Shown one piece after another: positions 1 to 6,245 of a DNA stretch of 11,219 bases. The notes under the pieces were generated by a model, which worked only from the letters and a program-made list of their open reading frames with translations, did not search any database and was not told the origin of the DNA. This DNA comes from Eubacterium sp. (GTDB lineage: Bacteria; Bacillota; Clostridia; Oscillospirales; Acutalibacteraceae). The stretch spans positions 1-11,219 of the forward strand of contig JAILGO010000067.1 of assembly GCA_024696725.1 (NCBI GenBank), given 5' to 3'. Positions within the stretch are counted from its first letter, which is position 1, and each line of letters opens with the position of its first letter. Position numbers and translations under genes: made by a program.

Positions 1-901
1 AGGTTACGCCCGTGATGGTACCTGTAAGCGAAGCGCTTGAGCCGGGCTCTACGATTTTAATATCCTCGGGACGTACAACCGCCTCTACGAATTCATTTTT
101 ATCGAAGCCCTTGTCAAGACATTTGAACTTAACTCCGCCGAAGGTTACCCTGTAGTCGTCGAGCATTATCGCGTCGACGATATTCGACTCGCCGATAAAG
201 TCCGCAACGAAGGCGTTTACGGGCTCGTTGTATATGTCCTCGGGAGTGCCTATCTGCTGAATCTTACCCTTGTCCATAACTACGACGGTATCGCTCATTG
301 AAAGCGCTTCCTCCTGGTCGTGGGTAACGTATATAAACGTAATGCCGAGCTCCTGCTGAATATTCTTAAGCTCGCGCTGCATATCCTTTCTGAGCTTTAA
401 GTCGAGTGCGCCGAGCGGCTCGTCGAGAAGAAGAACGTGCGGCTTGTTTGCGAGAGCTCTCGCGATTGCGACTCTCTGCTGCTGACCGCCCGAAAGGCTG
501 TCTATCTCACGCTTTTCAAAGCCTCTGAGGTTTACAAGCTCAAGCATTTTAGCGACGGTTTTTCTTACCTCGTCTTTTGACGCTTTCTGAAGCTTCGGAC
601 CGAAAGCAATATTCTCGTATACGTTTAAATGAGAAAAAAGAGCATAACGCTGAAAGATAGTGTTAACCTTTCGCTTGTGCGCGGGAAGGTCGTTTATCCT
701 TTTTCCCTCAAAAATAATATCGCCTGAATCGGGCTTTAAAAAGCCTGCGATTGCGCGTAGGGTAGTGGTTTTGCCACAGCCCGAGGGACCGAGCAGCGTT
801 ATAAACTCTTTTTCGTTAATGTATAAATCAAGATTATTTAAAACGGTATTGTCGCCGTAGCTTACCGTAATGTTTTTCAGCTCAATAATTCTCTTTTCCA
901 A
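1..901 (-). CDS. potA: Spermidine/putrescine ABC transporter ATP-binding protein PotA (3' end cut off)
   Basis: This is the cytoplasmic ATPase that would power polyamine import with PotB/PotC permeases and the PotD binding protein. About 300 codons are present. Seen in the translation: Walker [10 protein letters not shown] (residues 38-46), Q-loop Q84 in [11 protein letters not shown] signature LSGGQ (136-140), Walker B VLLLDEP (156-162) and H-loop His194 in THD. After these comes [14 protein letters not shown] and a beta-rich stretch with VRPED, the start of the C-terminal TOBE-type domain. The GESNI...DKGF stretch is what separates PotA from sugar or iron importers of the same class, in my recollection of clostridial PotA. 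The start is TTG at 901, with GAAGGAAG 7 nt upstream. The frame stays open to base 1, so roughly the last 50 residues of a typical PotA, and any potBCD, lie outside. It has its own promoter and is probably not in the dpaAB operon. Confidence 0.93.
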   Translation of the reverse strand, partial: MEKRIIELKNITVSYGDNTVLNNLDLYINEKEFITLLGPSGCGKTTTLRAIAGFLKPDSGDIIFEGKRINDLPAHKRKVNTIFQRYALFSHLNVYENIAFGPKLQKASKDEVRKTVAKMLELVNLRGFEKREIDSLSGGQQQRVAIARALANKPHVLLLDEPLGALDLKLRKDMQRELKNIQQELGITFIYVTHDQEEALSMSDTVVVMDKGKIQQIGTPEDIYNEPVNAFVADFIGESNIVDAIMLDDYRVTFGGVKFKCLDKGFDKNEFVEAVVRPEDIKIVEPGSSASLTGTITGVT

Positions 902-945
902 CTATGCACTTCCTTCTTTGATACAAGGCAAGCCTCTCCCCGATT

Positions 946-963
946 TTAGCTGAACTCAGCTAA
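946..963. promoter_or_regulatory. 18-bp palindrome at the potA transcription start
   Basis: TTAGCTGA and TCAGCTAA are perfect 8-nt inverted repeats separated by 2 nt. The site covers about +2 to +19 of the predicted potA transcript. The symmetry and place suit an operator for a dimeric repressor; the RNA could also form a 7-bp hairpin with a 4-nt loop at its 5' end. No U run follows on the minus strand, so it is not an intrinsic terminator for dpaAB. Confidence 0.5.
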
Positions 964-970
964 TAATCTA

Positions 971-999
971 AATATATATTTTTTTAAAATTAATGTCAA
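971..999 (-). promoter_or_regulatory. Sigma-A promoter of potA
   Basis: On the minus strand, TTGACA (994-999) is separated by exactly 17 nt from TATATT (971-976). This is 6/6 and 5/6 to the sigma-A consensus. The predicted start of transcription is near 964, giving a leader of about 60 nt before the TTG start of potA. The box lies between the dpaB stop codon and potA, so potA can be expressed independently of the sporulation operon upstream. Confidence 0.75.
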
Positions 1000-1015
1000 T
1001 ATAAATAAACAAAAT

Positions 1016-1579
1016 TTAAAATATTTTTAATACGGGCTCTTTTCCGCAACAGGCATCCTCGAGAGTCGTTATGACCTTTGTGAAATCGCAAACCATTGAG
1101 CGCGGCTTGTTTATGCAGTCGTCCATAGAAAACGGAACGAAGTAATAATTTCTGTAATTCATTAAAGCGCCTATGTTTTTAGCCGCTCCCGCAAGAGCGT
1201 CGTTTGTTGAAACGCCGATAACGACGGGTCTGTAATTTCTGAGATGCGATTTAACCGCCATCGTAACCGAAGTGTCCGTAATTCCCGAAGCTAGTTTTGC
1301 GAGTGTGTTTCCCGTGCACGGGACTACGCAAAGCACGTCGAACATCCTTTTGGGACCTATTGGCTCAGCCTCGCTGATGGTGTGAATAATAGCGTTACCC
1401 GTTATATTCGCGATTTCATTTCTGAAATACTCTGCGCTTCCGAAGCGCGTGTCGGTAGAATAAGCGTTTTCGCTCATAACCGCCGTTACGCTGTGTCCCG
1501 AGGAAACAAGCTTCCTCAGCACTTCAAGACTCTTTTTAAAGGTACAAAAGGAGCCCGTAAAGCAGTAACCTATTTTCAA
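1016..1579 (-). CDS. dpaB: Dipicolinate synthase subunit B
   Basis: DpaB (SpoVFB) is the flavoprotein-fold subunit that works with DpaA to turn the dihydrodipicolinate-pathway intermediate into dipicolinic acid in the mother cell; the product is then moved into the forespore core. It is 187 residues, the usual size for the family. Visible family blocks: N-terminal GYCFTGSFCTF (4-14), EAEPIGPK (70-77), PCTGNTLAKLASGITDT (87-103), NDALAGAAKNIG (126-137) and FVPFSMDDCINKP (147-159). The start is TTG at 1579, supported by AAGGAGG 7 nt upstream. The ribosome binding site lies inside the end of dpaA and the start overlaps the dpaA stop by 4 nt (TTGA), so translation is probably coupled. No clear terminator hairpin follows the stop. 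Confidence 0.93.
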   Translation of the reverse strand: MKIGYCFTGSFCTFKKSLEVLRKLVSSGHSVTAVMSENAYSTDTRFGSAEYFRNEIANITGNAIIHTISEAEPIGPKRMFDVLCVVPCTGNTLAKLASGITDTSVTMAVKSHLRNYRPVVIGVSTNDALAGAAKNIGALMNYRNYYFVPFSMDDCINKPRSMVCDFTKVITTLEDACCGKEPVLKIF

Positions 1580-2295
1580 AGGATTACCTCCTTAATTATT
1601 CTTTCTGCTGTTTCTCCTACTACCTTTCCCGCGCTTGCGGGCGAATAACGCGAAGGAAGAGAGCGGGCGGTTATCAGCCTTAGCTTAAGATAATCCGCAA
1701 GCTGTACGTCGACTCCGCCGGGGAAGGAAGCGAGGTCGATTATAAGCGCTCCGCCTTTGACGGAATATAATTCGCCGCTTCCTAAAACGGGGTGAGGTAC
1801 GGTATTGAAAATAAAGTCATAATTCATATTTCCTTTTAAATCCTCAAACCGTACTGTTGCTGCTCCCGCGGCTTCGGCAAGCGCAGCTGCTCCGCTCCTC
1901 CTTGCGCAGACCGTTATCCGCGCCGTAAACGCGTTAAGGTATCTGTGCAGCGCCTTTCCTATTCTGCCGTAGCCGAGAATGAGTACGGAGGAGTTAATAA
2001 GACTTTTGCCGCTTTCGCTTATCGCGAGGGAAAGCGCGCCCTCAGCCGTGAGATAAGCGTTCTTAACGGCGAATTCCTCTTCCTTTGTATAGTCGAAAAT
2101 ATTACTTCCGCTTACGTTACCCGCAATTATCGGTATGTCGTAGCTGAGAAACGACCTGTCGGGATTTACTCCGAGCAGAACAAAGTCCGCGTTTTCCGCC
2201 TTTTCAGCCTTTAAAAAGCCTGCGCCCTCGAGATAATCCGAAGCCCATTTAATCCGTTTATCGCTTAAATCGGGAGTAATAAATCTTTTAATCAC
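1576..2295 (-). CDS. dpaA: Dipicolinate synthase subunit A, short form
   Basis: DpaA (SpoVFA) is the Rossmann-fold, NAD(P)-dehydrogenase-like subunit of dipicolinate synthase, needed for heat-resistant spores. With the start chosen here it has 239 residues, against about 300 in Bacillus. Visible: nucleotide-binding GYGRIG (108-113) after the strand SSVLIL, FNTVPHPVL (163-171), IDLASFPGG (186-194) and the C-terminal ARSLPSRYSPASAG block (210-223). LTAEGAL (82-88) matches the helix before the Rossmann domain. The shortening is mostly in the N-terminal domain; there is no sign of a frameshift. GTG at 2295 is preferred over in-frame GTG at 2304, because GAGGTG (2302-2307) sits 6 nt before it and would otherwise overlap the start. 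It is the first gene of dpaA-dpaB and divergent from murC. Confidence 0.88.
   Translation of the reverse strand: MIKRFITPDLSDKRIKWASDYLEGAGFLKAEKAENADFVLLGVNPDRSFLSYDIPIIAGNVSGSNIFDYTKEEEFAVKNAYLTAEGALSLAISESGKSLINSSVLILGYGRIGKALHRYLNAFTARITVCARRSGAAALAEAAGAATVRFEDLKGNMNYDFIFNTVPHPVLGSGELYSVKGGALIIDLASFPGGVDVQLADYLKLRLITARSLPSRYSPASAGKVVGETAERIIKEVIL
1587..1593 (-). promoter_or_regulatory. Ribosome binding site fixing the dpaB TTG start
   Basis: AAGGAGG on the minus strand ends 7 nt before the TTG at 1579. It lies within the last codons of dpaA and supports use of a non-ATG start. Confidence 0.8.
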
Positions 2296-2350
2296 AGTAT
2301 TCACCTCAACAATATTACAGTGCGTATAACACGCTTGACGCTGCCTTTTC

Positions 2351-2377
2351 CATTTTATGAATTAAAATAAAAAAAGT
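2351..2377 (-). promoter_or_regulatory. Candidate sigma-K promoter of dpaAB
   Basis: On the minus strand an AC (2376-2377) is followed after 16 nt by CATAAAATG (2351-2359). The mother-cell sigma-K consensus is AC, 16-17 nt, CATAnnnTA, so all but one of the key bases match. The predicted start is near 2344, about 50 nt before the dpaA GTG. DPA synthase genes are known sigma-K targets in Bacillus; the assignment here is inferred from motif and function only. Confidence 0.45.
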
Positions 2378-2378
2378 G

Positions 2379-2407
2379 TTTATTTTTCCTACGAGTTGTT
2401 GTATAAT
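2379..2407 (+). promoter_or_regulatory. Candidate vegetative promoter of murC
   Basis: A perfect TATAAT (2402-2407) lies 34 nt before the murC start. At 17-nt spacing the upstream hexamer is TTTATT, a weak -35. It sits back to back with the proposed sigma-K -35 of dpaAB. Confidence 0.5.
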
Positions 2408-2428
2408 ATATTAGTTATAATTTGCGTT

Positions 2429-2433
2429 GGAGG
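2429..2433 (+). promoter_or_regulatory. Ribosome binding site fixing the murC start
   Basis: GGAGG lies 8 nt before TTG at 2442. A farther in-frame TTG at 2427 overlaps this site and has no site of its own, so 2442 is the better start. Confidence 0.75.
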
Positions 2434-2441
2434 ATTATCCT

Positions 2442-3833
2442 TTGAATAATATAGATAAGCTTTTAAAAGAATCTAAAAATATCCATTTTATCGGTATAGG
2501 CGGCTCCGGTATGTGTCCCGTCGCCGAGATACTTCTCTCTCTCGGCTACCGTATAAGCGGTTCGGATAATAACGATACCGAAACCTTCAGACGAATAGAG
2601 AGCGAGGGCGCAACCGTATATCTCGGACAGGTCAGGGAAAATATTGCGCCCGATACCGATATGGTAATTTATACTAACGCTATTCTTGCGGGAAACGAGG
2701 AGCTTGAATACGCAAAAGCCAACTTCCCGTGCTTTGAGCGTGCCGAGGCGCTCGGCGCCTTAAGCCGTATGTTCTCTAACTGTATAGGAGTATGCGGTAC
2801 CCATGGTAAAACGACTACCTCGTCTATGATAACCCAGATTCTGCTTGAAGCAGGGCTCGACCCGTCTGCCGTTATCGGCGGAAAGCTACCCGTAATCGAC
2901 GCTTACGGACGCTTCGGCAAGAGTCAGAATTTCGTATGCGAAAGCTGCGAGTTCAATAATACATTTCTTCACATGAATCCCGATATCTGCGTTCTTCTCA
3001 ACATTGACGAGGACCATCTCGATTTCTTCGGAAATCTTGAAAATATTAAAAAGTCGTTCAGAAAGTTCGCCGAGCTTACAACTAAGACGGTAATTTATAA
3101 CGGCGACGACGAAAACACTCTTGACGCCCTTAAGGGTCTCGAGGGTAAAAAAATGATATCCGTCGGAAGAAGCAAAAGCTGCGAGTGGACGGCTGAAAAC
3201 ATAGTTAATCCGGGCGGCTTCCATCTTGAATACGACGTATACCATAACGGAGAATTCGTAACCGACGTCGTTATTTCCGTACCCGGCGAGCATAACGTGT
3301 TTAACTCTCTGTGCGCCTTCGTTGCCGCTTATGAAAGCGGTGCCGAGGTTGATAAAATCTGTTCTGCGCTTCTTAAATTCGGCGGCGCGGGACGGCGATT
3401 TGAGCTTCTCGGAACCTACGGCGGAGTAACCTTTGCCGACGATTATGCCCACCATCCCGCCGAAATCAAGGTAACTCTTGAGGCTGCGAAAAAGATGGGC
3501 TATAAGCGCGTGTGGGCGGTGCATCAGCCGTTCACCTTCAGCCGTACCTCAAAGCATCTTGACGCCTTTGCCGAGGTGCTCTCTATTGCCGATAAATGCG
3601 TTATAAGCGAAATTATGGGCTCGCGCGAGGTTAATACTATCGGTATAAAAGCTTCCGATTTAAGCTCGAAAATCGATGGCGCAGTTCAGCTTGATACCTT
3701 CCCCGAAATCTGTGACTACGTCTGCGATAACGTTAGGAAAGGGGATTTGGTTATTACTCTCGGCTGCGGCGACGTTTATAAGGTTGCCAGAATGATGTGT
3801 AACAAAATGAAGGAAAAATACAATGAAGCTTAG
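2442..3833 (+). CDS. murC: UDP-N-acetylmuramate--L-alanine ligase
   Basis: MurC is the cytoplasmic ATP-dependent ligase that adds L-alanine to UDP-N-acetylmuramate, the first peptide step of peptidoglycan precursor synthesis. The 463 residues fit the family. Seen in order: N-terminal Rossmann GIGGSGM (18-24), P-loop GTHGKTTT (119-126), CESCEFNNTFL (166-176) and NIDEDHLDFF (187-196) of the central domain, GRRFE (317-321), DDYAHHP (333-339) and QPFTFSRT (362-369), then LGCGDVYK (440-447). The position of GGSGM and the DDYAHHP block fit MurC rather than MurD/E/F; the similar recycling enzyme Mpl is less likely. The start is TTG at 2442. It is the first gene of a three-gene operon: its last 11 nt overlap the CYTH gene. 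Confidence 0.95.
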   Translation: MNNIDKLLKESKNIHFIGIGGSGMCPVAEILLSLGYRISGSDNNDTETFRRIESEGATVYLGQVRENIAPDTDMVIYTNAILAGNEELEYAKANFPCFERAEALGALSRMFSNCIGVCGTHGKTTTSSMITQILLEAGLDPSAVIGGKLPVIDAYGRFGKSQNFVCESCEFNNTFLHMNPDICVLLNIDEDHLDFFGNLENIKKSFRKFAELTTKTVIYNGDDENTLDALKGLEGKKMISVGRSKSCEWTAENIVNPGGFHLEYDVYHNGEFVTDVVISVPGEHNVFNSLCAFVAAYESGAEVDKICSALLKFGGAGRRFELLGTYGGVTFADDYAHHPAEIKVTLEAAKKMGYKRVWAVHQPFTFSRTSKHLDAFAEVLSIADKCVISEIMGSREVNTIGIKASDLSSKIDGAVQLDTFPEICDYVCDNVRKGDLVITLGCGDVYKVARMMCNKMKEKYNEA

Positions 3834-4566
3834 AGCTGCCGTTGTCACCGAAAGAAATATTGAAATATTAAGAAAGAACTGCGAGCTTGACTTTTTTTCG
3901 CCGCGCGAAAGCGTGAGCGATGCCGAAAGGTTGAGTTATGACGCAGTTTTTCTTGTTGTACCAACGAGCGAAGAAGCGCTCAGGCTCTGGACGGGACACC
4001 CTCATTTAAGATGTGTATTGGATAAAAAAGAGCTTGAGGCTGAAATAGATTTTATTTTCAGAAGCGTCGAGCTTGAATATAAATTCCTTATTGAAATGCC
4101 CGACTTTAAAAGGCTCGAAAAATACTATCCCTCCTGTTCCGAGATTGAACAGGTCTATCTTAACGGCGAAGAAGGCTCGCACCGTATAAGAAAAAGAGTG
4201 ATAAGCGGGATTACGCTGTGCGTAGAAACTGTTAAGACCAAAACCGACGGAATAGCGAGAAGCGAAACTGAAACCTCTATATCGGAAGACGAATACTACT
4301 CTAAGTTGAAAAACGCCGACCCCGAAAAGCATCCTATAGTTAAAAGACGTTACTGCTTCGTCTTTAAAAATAAATACTTTGAGCTCGACGTATATCCCTT
4401 CTGGAACGAAAGAGCCGTGCTTGAGCTTGAGCTGAAGGACGAAAACGAAGAGTTTACTATTCCTCCCGAAATCAATGTAATAAGGGACGTAACGGAGGAT
4501 AAACGCTATAAAAACAGTTATCTTGCAGGTGTAAAATATGAAGATTATTCAGCCTACGTTTTATAA
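3823..4566 (+). CDS. CYTH-domain protein with an N-terminal extension (putative triphosphate-binding enzyme)
   Basis: CYTH proteins form an eight-stranded tunnel that binds triphosphates with a metal; members include inorganic triphosphatase, thiamine triphosphatase and class IV adenylate cyclase. The signature ExExK is present as ELEYK (83-87). Charged pairs typical of tunnel strands follow: HRIRKR (120-125), ETVKTK (135-140), SETETS (147-152), VKRR (173-176), FELDV (186-190), LELELKD (200-206) and the closing DVTEDKRYKNSYLA (222-235). Residues 1-80 are not part of the domain and read as alternating beta/alpha, such as a small Rossmann- or receiver-like fold, without a P-loop. ATG at 3823 has AAGGA upstream inside murC. 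It overlaps murC by 11 nt and the next gene by 29 nt. The substrate is unknown. Confidence 0.8.
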   Translation: MKLRAAVVTERNIEILRKNCELDFFSPRESVSDAERLSYDAVFLVVPTSEEALRLWTGHPHLRCVLDKKELEAEIDFIFRSVELEYKFLIEMPDFKRLEKYYPSCSEIEQVYLNGEEGSHRIRKRVISGITLCVETVKTKTDGIARSETETSISEDEYYSKLKNADPEKHPIVKRRYCFVFKNKYFELDVYPFWNERAVLELELKDENEEFTIPPEINVIRDVTEDKRYKNSYLAGVKYEDYSAYVL

Positions 4567-5494
4567 GGATTTCAAGTGTATCGCAGGCGCGTGTCCCGAC
4601 AGCTGCTGCCAGGGATGGGAGGTCGACGCGGATTCCGCTTCGCTCAAATACTATGCCACGCTTGACCCTTCGCTTGATATAAAAAAGAAAATAGACAGCG
4701 TGCTTTCAAAGGACGAATTCGGGAACGTGATTTTTACCCTTGCTCCTAAAAAACGCTGTCCGTTTCTAAACGAAGAAAACCTTTGCGATATGCACATAGC
4801 TATAGGTGAAGAGAATACGCCGTTTACCTGCCGAAATTTCCCGAGATTTAATAACTATTTCGGAGGAACTAAGGAAATCGGCGTTTCCTTTTCGTGTCCC
4901 GTAGCGGCTGAAATGATGTATAATCTCGATAAATGGAGCTTTGAAGAGAGCGTTGACGCTCAGCCGCCGATGCTTAACGATATAGATGCCGCCGATTTTT
5001 TTTCTCTTAAAAAAATGAGGGATAAAATCTATTCGCTTCTGAGCGACAGAAGTCGTCATATCAAGGATAGAATAATCAGCGCTATTACACTTTGTAAGGA
5101 AGTGTATTACGACGAAAAAATAATAGACACTCTTACTCTTCAGGAGGTGCTTACAAATCCCGAGCTTATAAATCCCGAATGGAAAGAGAGGGTTAAAAGT
5201 ATGTCCGAAGCGCCTGTTTCCGATACCGTTGCGAATGAAAATATTGCTTTTTACTTTATCTATAAGTGTTTTCTCGCTTCTTTGCTTGAAGGCGATTACA
5301 GTCCTCTTTCCGCCGTAAAAATGGCTGCCGTAGGAATTCTTGTTAATACATACTGCGGCGAATCCGCGTGGACGGTGCATCTGTGGTCAAAAGAAACGGA
5401 GCATTCCCAATACAATATGGACCGTTATAAACGACTTCTGAATACCTCGGACTGTCTGTCTTGCGAGAGGCTGATTGAAATGCTGGAAAAATAA
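4538..5494 (+). CDS. FliB-family (flagellin lysine-N-methylase-like) cysteine-rich protein
   Basis: FliB proteins methylate lysines on flagellin and bind an iron-sulfur cluster through conserved cysteines. The N-terminal half shows the family pattern: YKDFKCIAGACPDSCCQGW (9-27) with Cys14, 19, 23 and 24, CPFL with Cys74, LC at 82-83, TCRNFPR (97-103) with Cys98 and SCP (119-121) with Cys120. The C-terminal half (about 130-318) is helical and weakly conserved. At 318 residues it is shorter than Salmonella FliB (about 400). ATG at 4538 is preceded by AGGTG 8 nt upstream, inside the CYTH gene, and the two overlap by 29 nt. No flagellar gene is near, so the substrate may not be flagellin. It is the last gene of the murC operon, with a hairpin downstream. 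Family assignment is good; function is uncertain. Confidence 0.8.
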   Translation: MKIIQPTFYKDFKCIAGACPDSCCQGWEVDADSASLKYYATLDPSLDIKKKIDSVLSKDEFGNVIFTLAPKKRCPFLNEENLCDMHIAIGEENTPFTCRNFPRFNNYFGGTKEIGVSFSCPVAAEMMYNLDKWSFEESVDAQPPMLNDIDAADFFSLKKMRDKIYSLLSDRSRHIKDRIISAITLCKEVYYDEKIIDTLTLQEVLTNPELINPEWKERVKSMSEAPVSDTVANENIAFYFIYKCFLASLLEGDYSPLSAVKMAAVGILVNTYCGESAWTVHLWSKETEHSQYNMDRYKRLLNTSDCLSCERLIEMLEK

Positions 5495-5504
5495 TAAACG
5501 AAAT

Positions 5505-5530
5505 AAGCGGGAGCGTAACGGCTTCCGCTT
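5505..5530 (+). terminator. Hairpin after the murC operon, weak terminator candidate
   Basis: AAGCGGGAGC (5505-5514) pairs with GCTTCCGCTT (5521-5530), 10 pairs including one G-U, around a 6-nt loop. It begins 10 nt after the FliB-like stop codon. The bases that follow (TAATGTATTA) are not a run of T, so termination may be partial. Confidence 0.5.
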
Positions 5531-5542
5531 TAATGTATTATA

Positions 5543-5571
5543 TTGACTTATTTTATAATATATATTATAAT
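5543..5571 (+). promoter_or_regulatory. Sigma-A promoter of the polysaccharide operon
   Basis: TTGACT (5543-5548), a 17-nt spacer and TATAAT (5566-5571) make a near-perfect sigma-A promoter. Transcription should start near 5578, about 29 nt before the first ATG. A second TATAAT at 5554-5559 is too close to the -35 to be used with it. The -10 is embedded in an AT-only palindrome (5553-5570) and followed by ATAGT/ACTAT (5570-5582), which could bind a regulator. Confidence 0.8.
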
Positions 5572-5591
5572 AGTTATACTATATGTTAAAT

Positions 5592-5598
5592 AAGGAGG
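5592..5598 (+). promoter_or_regulatory. Ribosome binding site fixing the sugar transferase start
   Basis: AAGGAGG lies 8 nt before ATG at 5607. The in-frame ATG at 5583 would sit only a few bases from the predicted transcript start and upstream of this site, so it is not the start. Confidence 0.85.
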
Positions 5599-5606
5599 AA
5601 GAAGAT

Positions 5607-6245
5607 ATGTATAAGCGTCATCTGAAGAGGATATTTGACGTTGTTTTCAGCTTCCTTCTTTTAATTTTGCTTTCGCCCGTAATGCTTGCCGTGTGCCTTG
5701 CGGTTAAGCTTGACAGCAAAGGACCGGTTTTGTTCAGACAGGAGCGTCTCGGAAAAAACGCCGAGGTGTTTGAAATCTATAAATTCCGCTCAATGTGCGT
5801 CGGCGCGGAGCAGATGGGTACGGGTCAGTATTCCTTTGCGGGCGACCCGAGAGTAACCCGAACCGGTAAGCTTTTGAGGGCGACAAGCCTCGACGAGCTT
5901 CCGCAGCTTATTAACATATTAAAAGGCGATATGGGCTTTATAGGTCCCCGTCCGCCGCTTACATATCATCCGTGGGAACTCAGCGAGTATACCGAGGAGC
6001 AGCTTCGTATGTTTGAGGTAAGACCGGGTATAACCGGCTGGGCGCAGGTAAACGGACGTAAAGAGGTAGAGTGGCACGAGCGTATAAGACTCAACGTCTG
6101 GTACGTAGATAACTGCTCGCTCGGACTTGACATTAAAATTTTCTTTATGACGCTTTTTAAGGTCCTTAAAAATGAAGATAATTTGAATCACGGCGTAACC
6201 GTTATCCGCGACGAAGAAAAGGAAAATGTAACGACAGATGCTTGA
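5607..6245 (+). CDS. Initiating sugar transferase (monotopic phosphoglycosyl transferase)
   Basis: This enzyme transfers a sugar-1-phosphate from a UDP-sugar to undecaprenyl phosphate on the inner face of the membrane, the first step of exopolysaccharide, capsule or O-glycan assembly. The 212 residues match the short PglC-type form, without the extra N-terminal membrane helices of WbaP. Seen: basic start KRHLKR, one hydrophobic re-entrant helix (about 11-33) broken by Ser23-Pro24, KFRSM (59-63), the catalytic Asp-Glu pair D96-E97 in TSLDELPQ, GPRPP (113-117), and RPGITGWAQVNGR (139-151). The sugar cannot be read from sequence. It is the first gene after the promoter at 5543 and overlaps the next gene by 8 nt. 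Confidence 0.93.
   Translation: MYKRHLKRIFDVVFSFLLLILLSPVMLAVCLAVKLDSKGPVLFRQERLGKNAEVFEIYKFRSMCVGAEQMGTGQYSFAGDPRVTRTGKLLRATSLDELPQLINILKGDMGFIGPRPPLTYHPWELSEYTEEQLRMFEVRPGITGWAQVNGRKEVEWHERIRLNVWYVDNCSLGLDIKIFFMTLFKVLKNEDNLNHGVTVIRDEEKENVTTDA

Noticed and set aside
660..860. Short plus-strand frame opposite potA
   Set aside because: It is antisense to the Walker A region of PotA and shows no motif of its own.
946..985. Palindrome plus T run (979-985) read as a plus-strand terminator
   Set aside because: No plus-strand gene lies upstream, and the T run begins about 15 nt after the stem, too far for an intrinsic terminator.
1576..2304. Possible frameshift or truncation explaining the short DpaA
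   Set aside because: All C-terminal blocks are present in one frame, and the start has a good ribosome binding site with a normal intergenic region upstream.
2886..3524. Long open frame of 212 codons on the minus strand opposite murC
   Set aside because: It lies wholly inside a certain murC gene, shows no recognisable motif and has no convincing ribosome binding site; it follows from the codon bias of murC.
4766..5380. Open frame of 204 codons on the minus strand opposite the FliB-like gene
   Set aside because: The plus-strand frame carries the conserved cysteine pattern; the opposite frame has no family features.
5583..5606. Upstream in-frame ATG as start of the sugar transferase
   Set aside because: It precedes the AAGGAGG site and would leave almost no leader after the predicted start of transcription.
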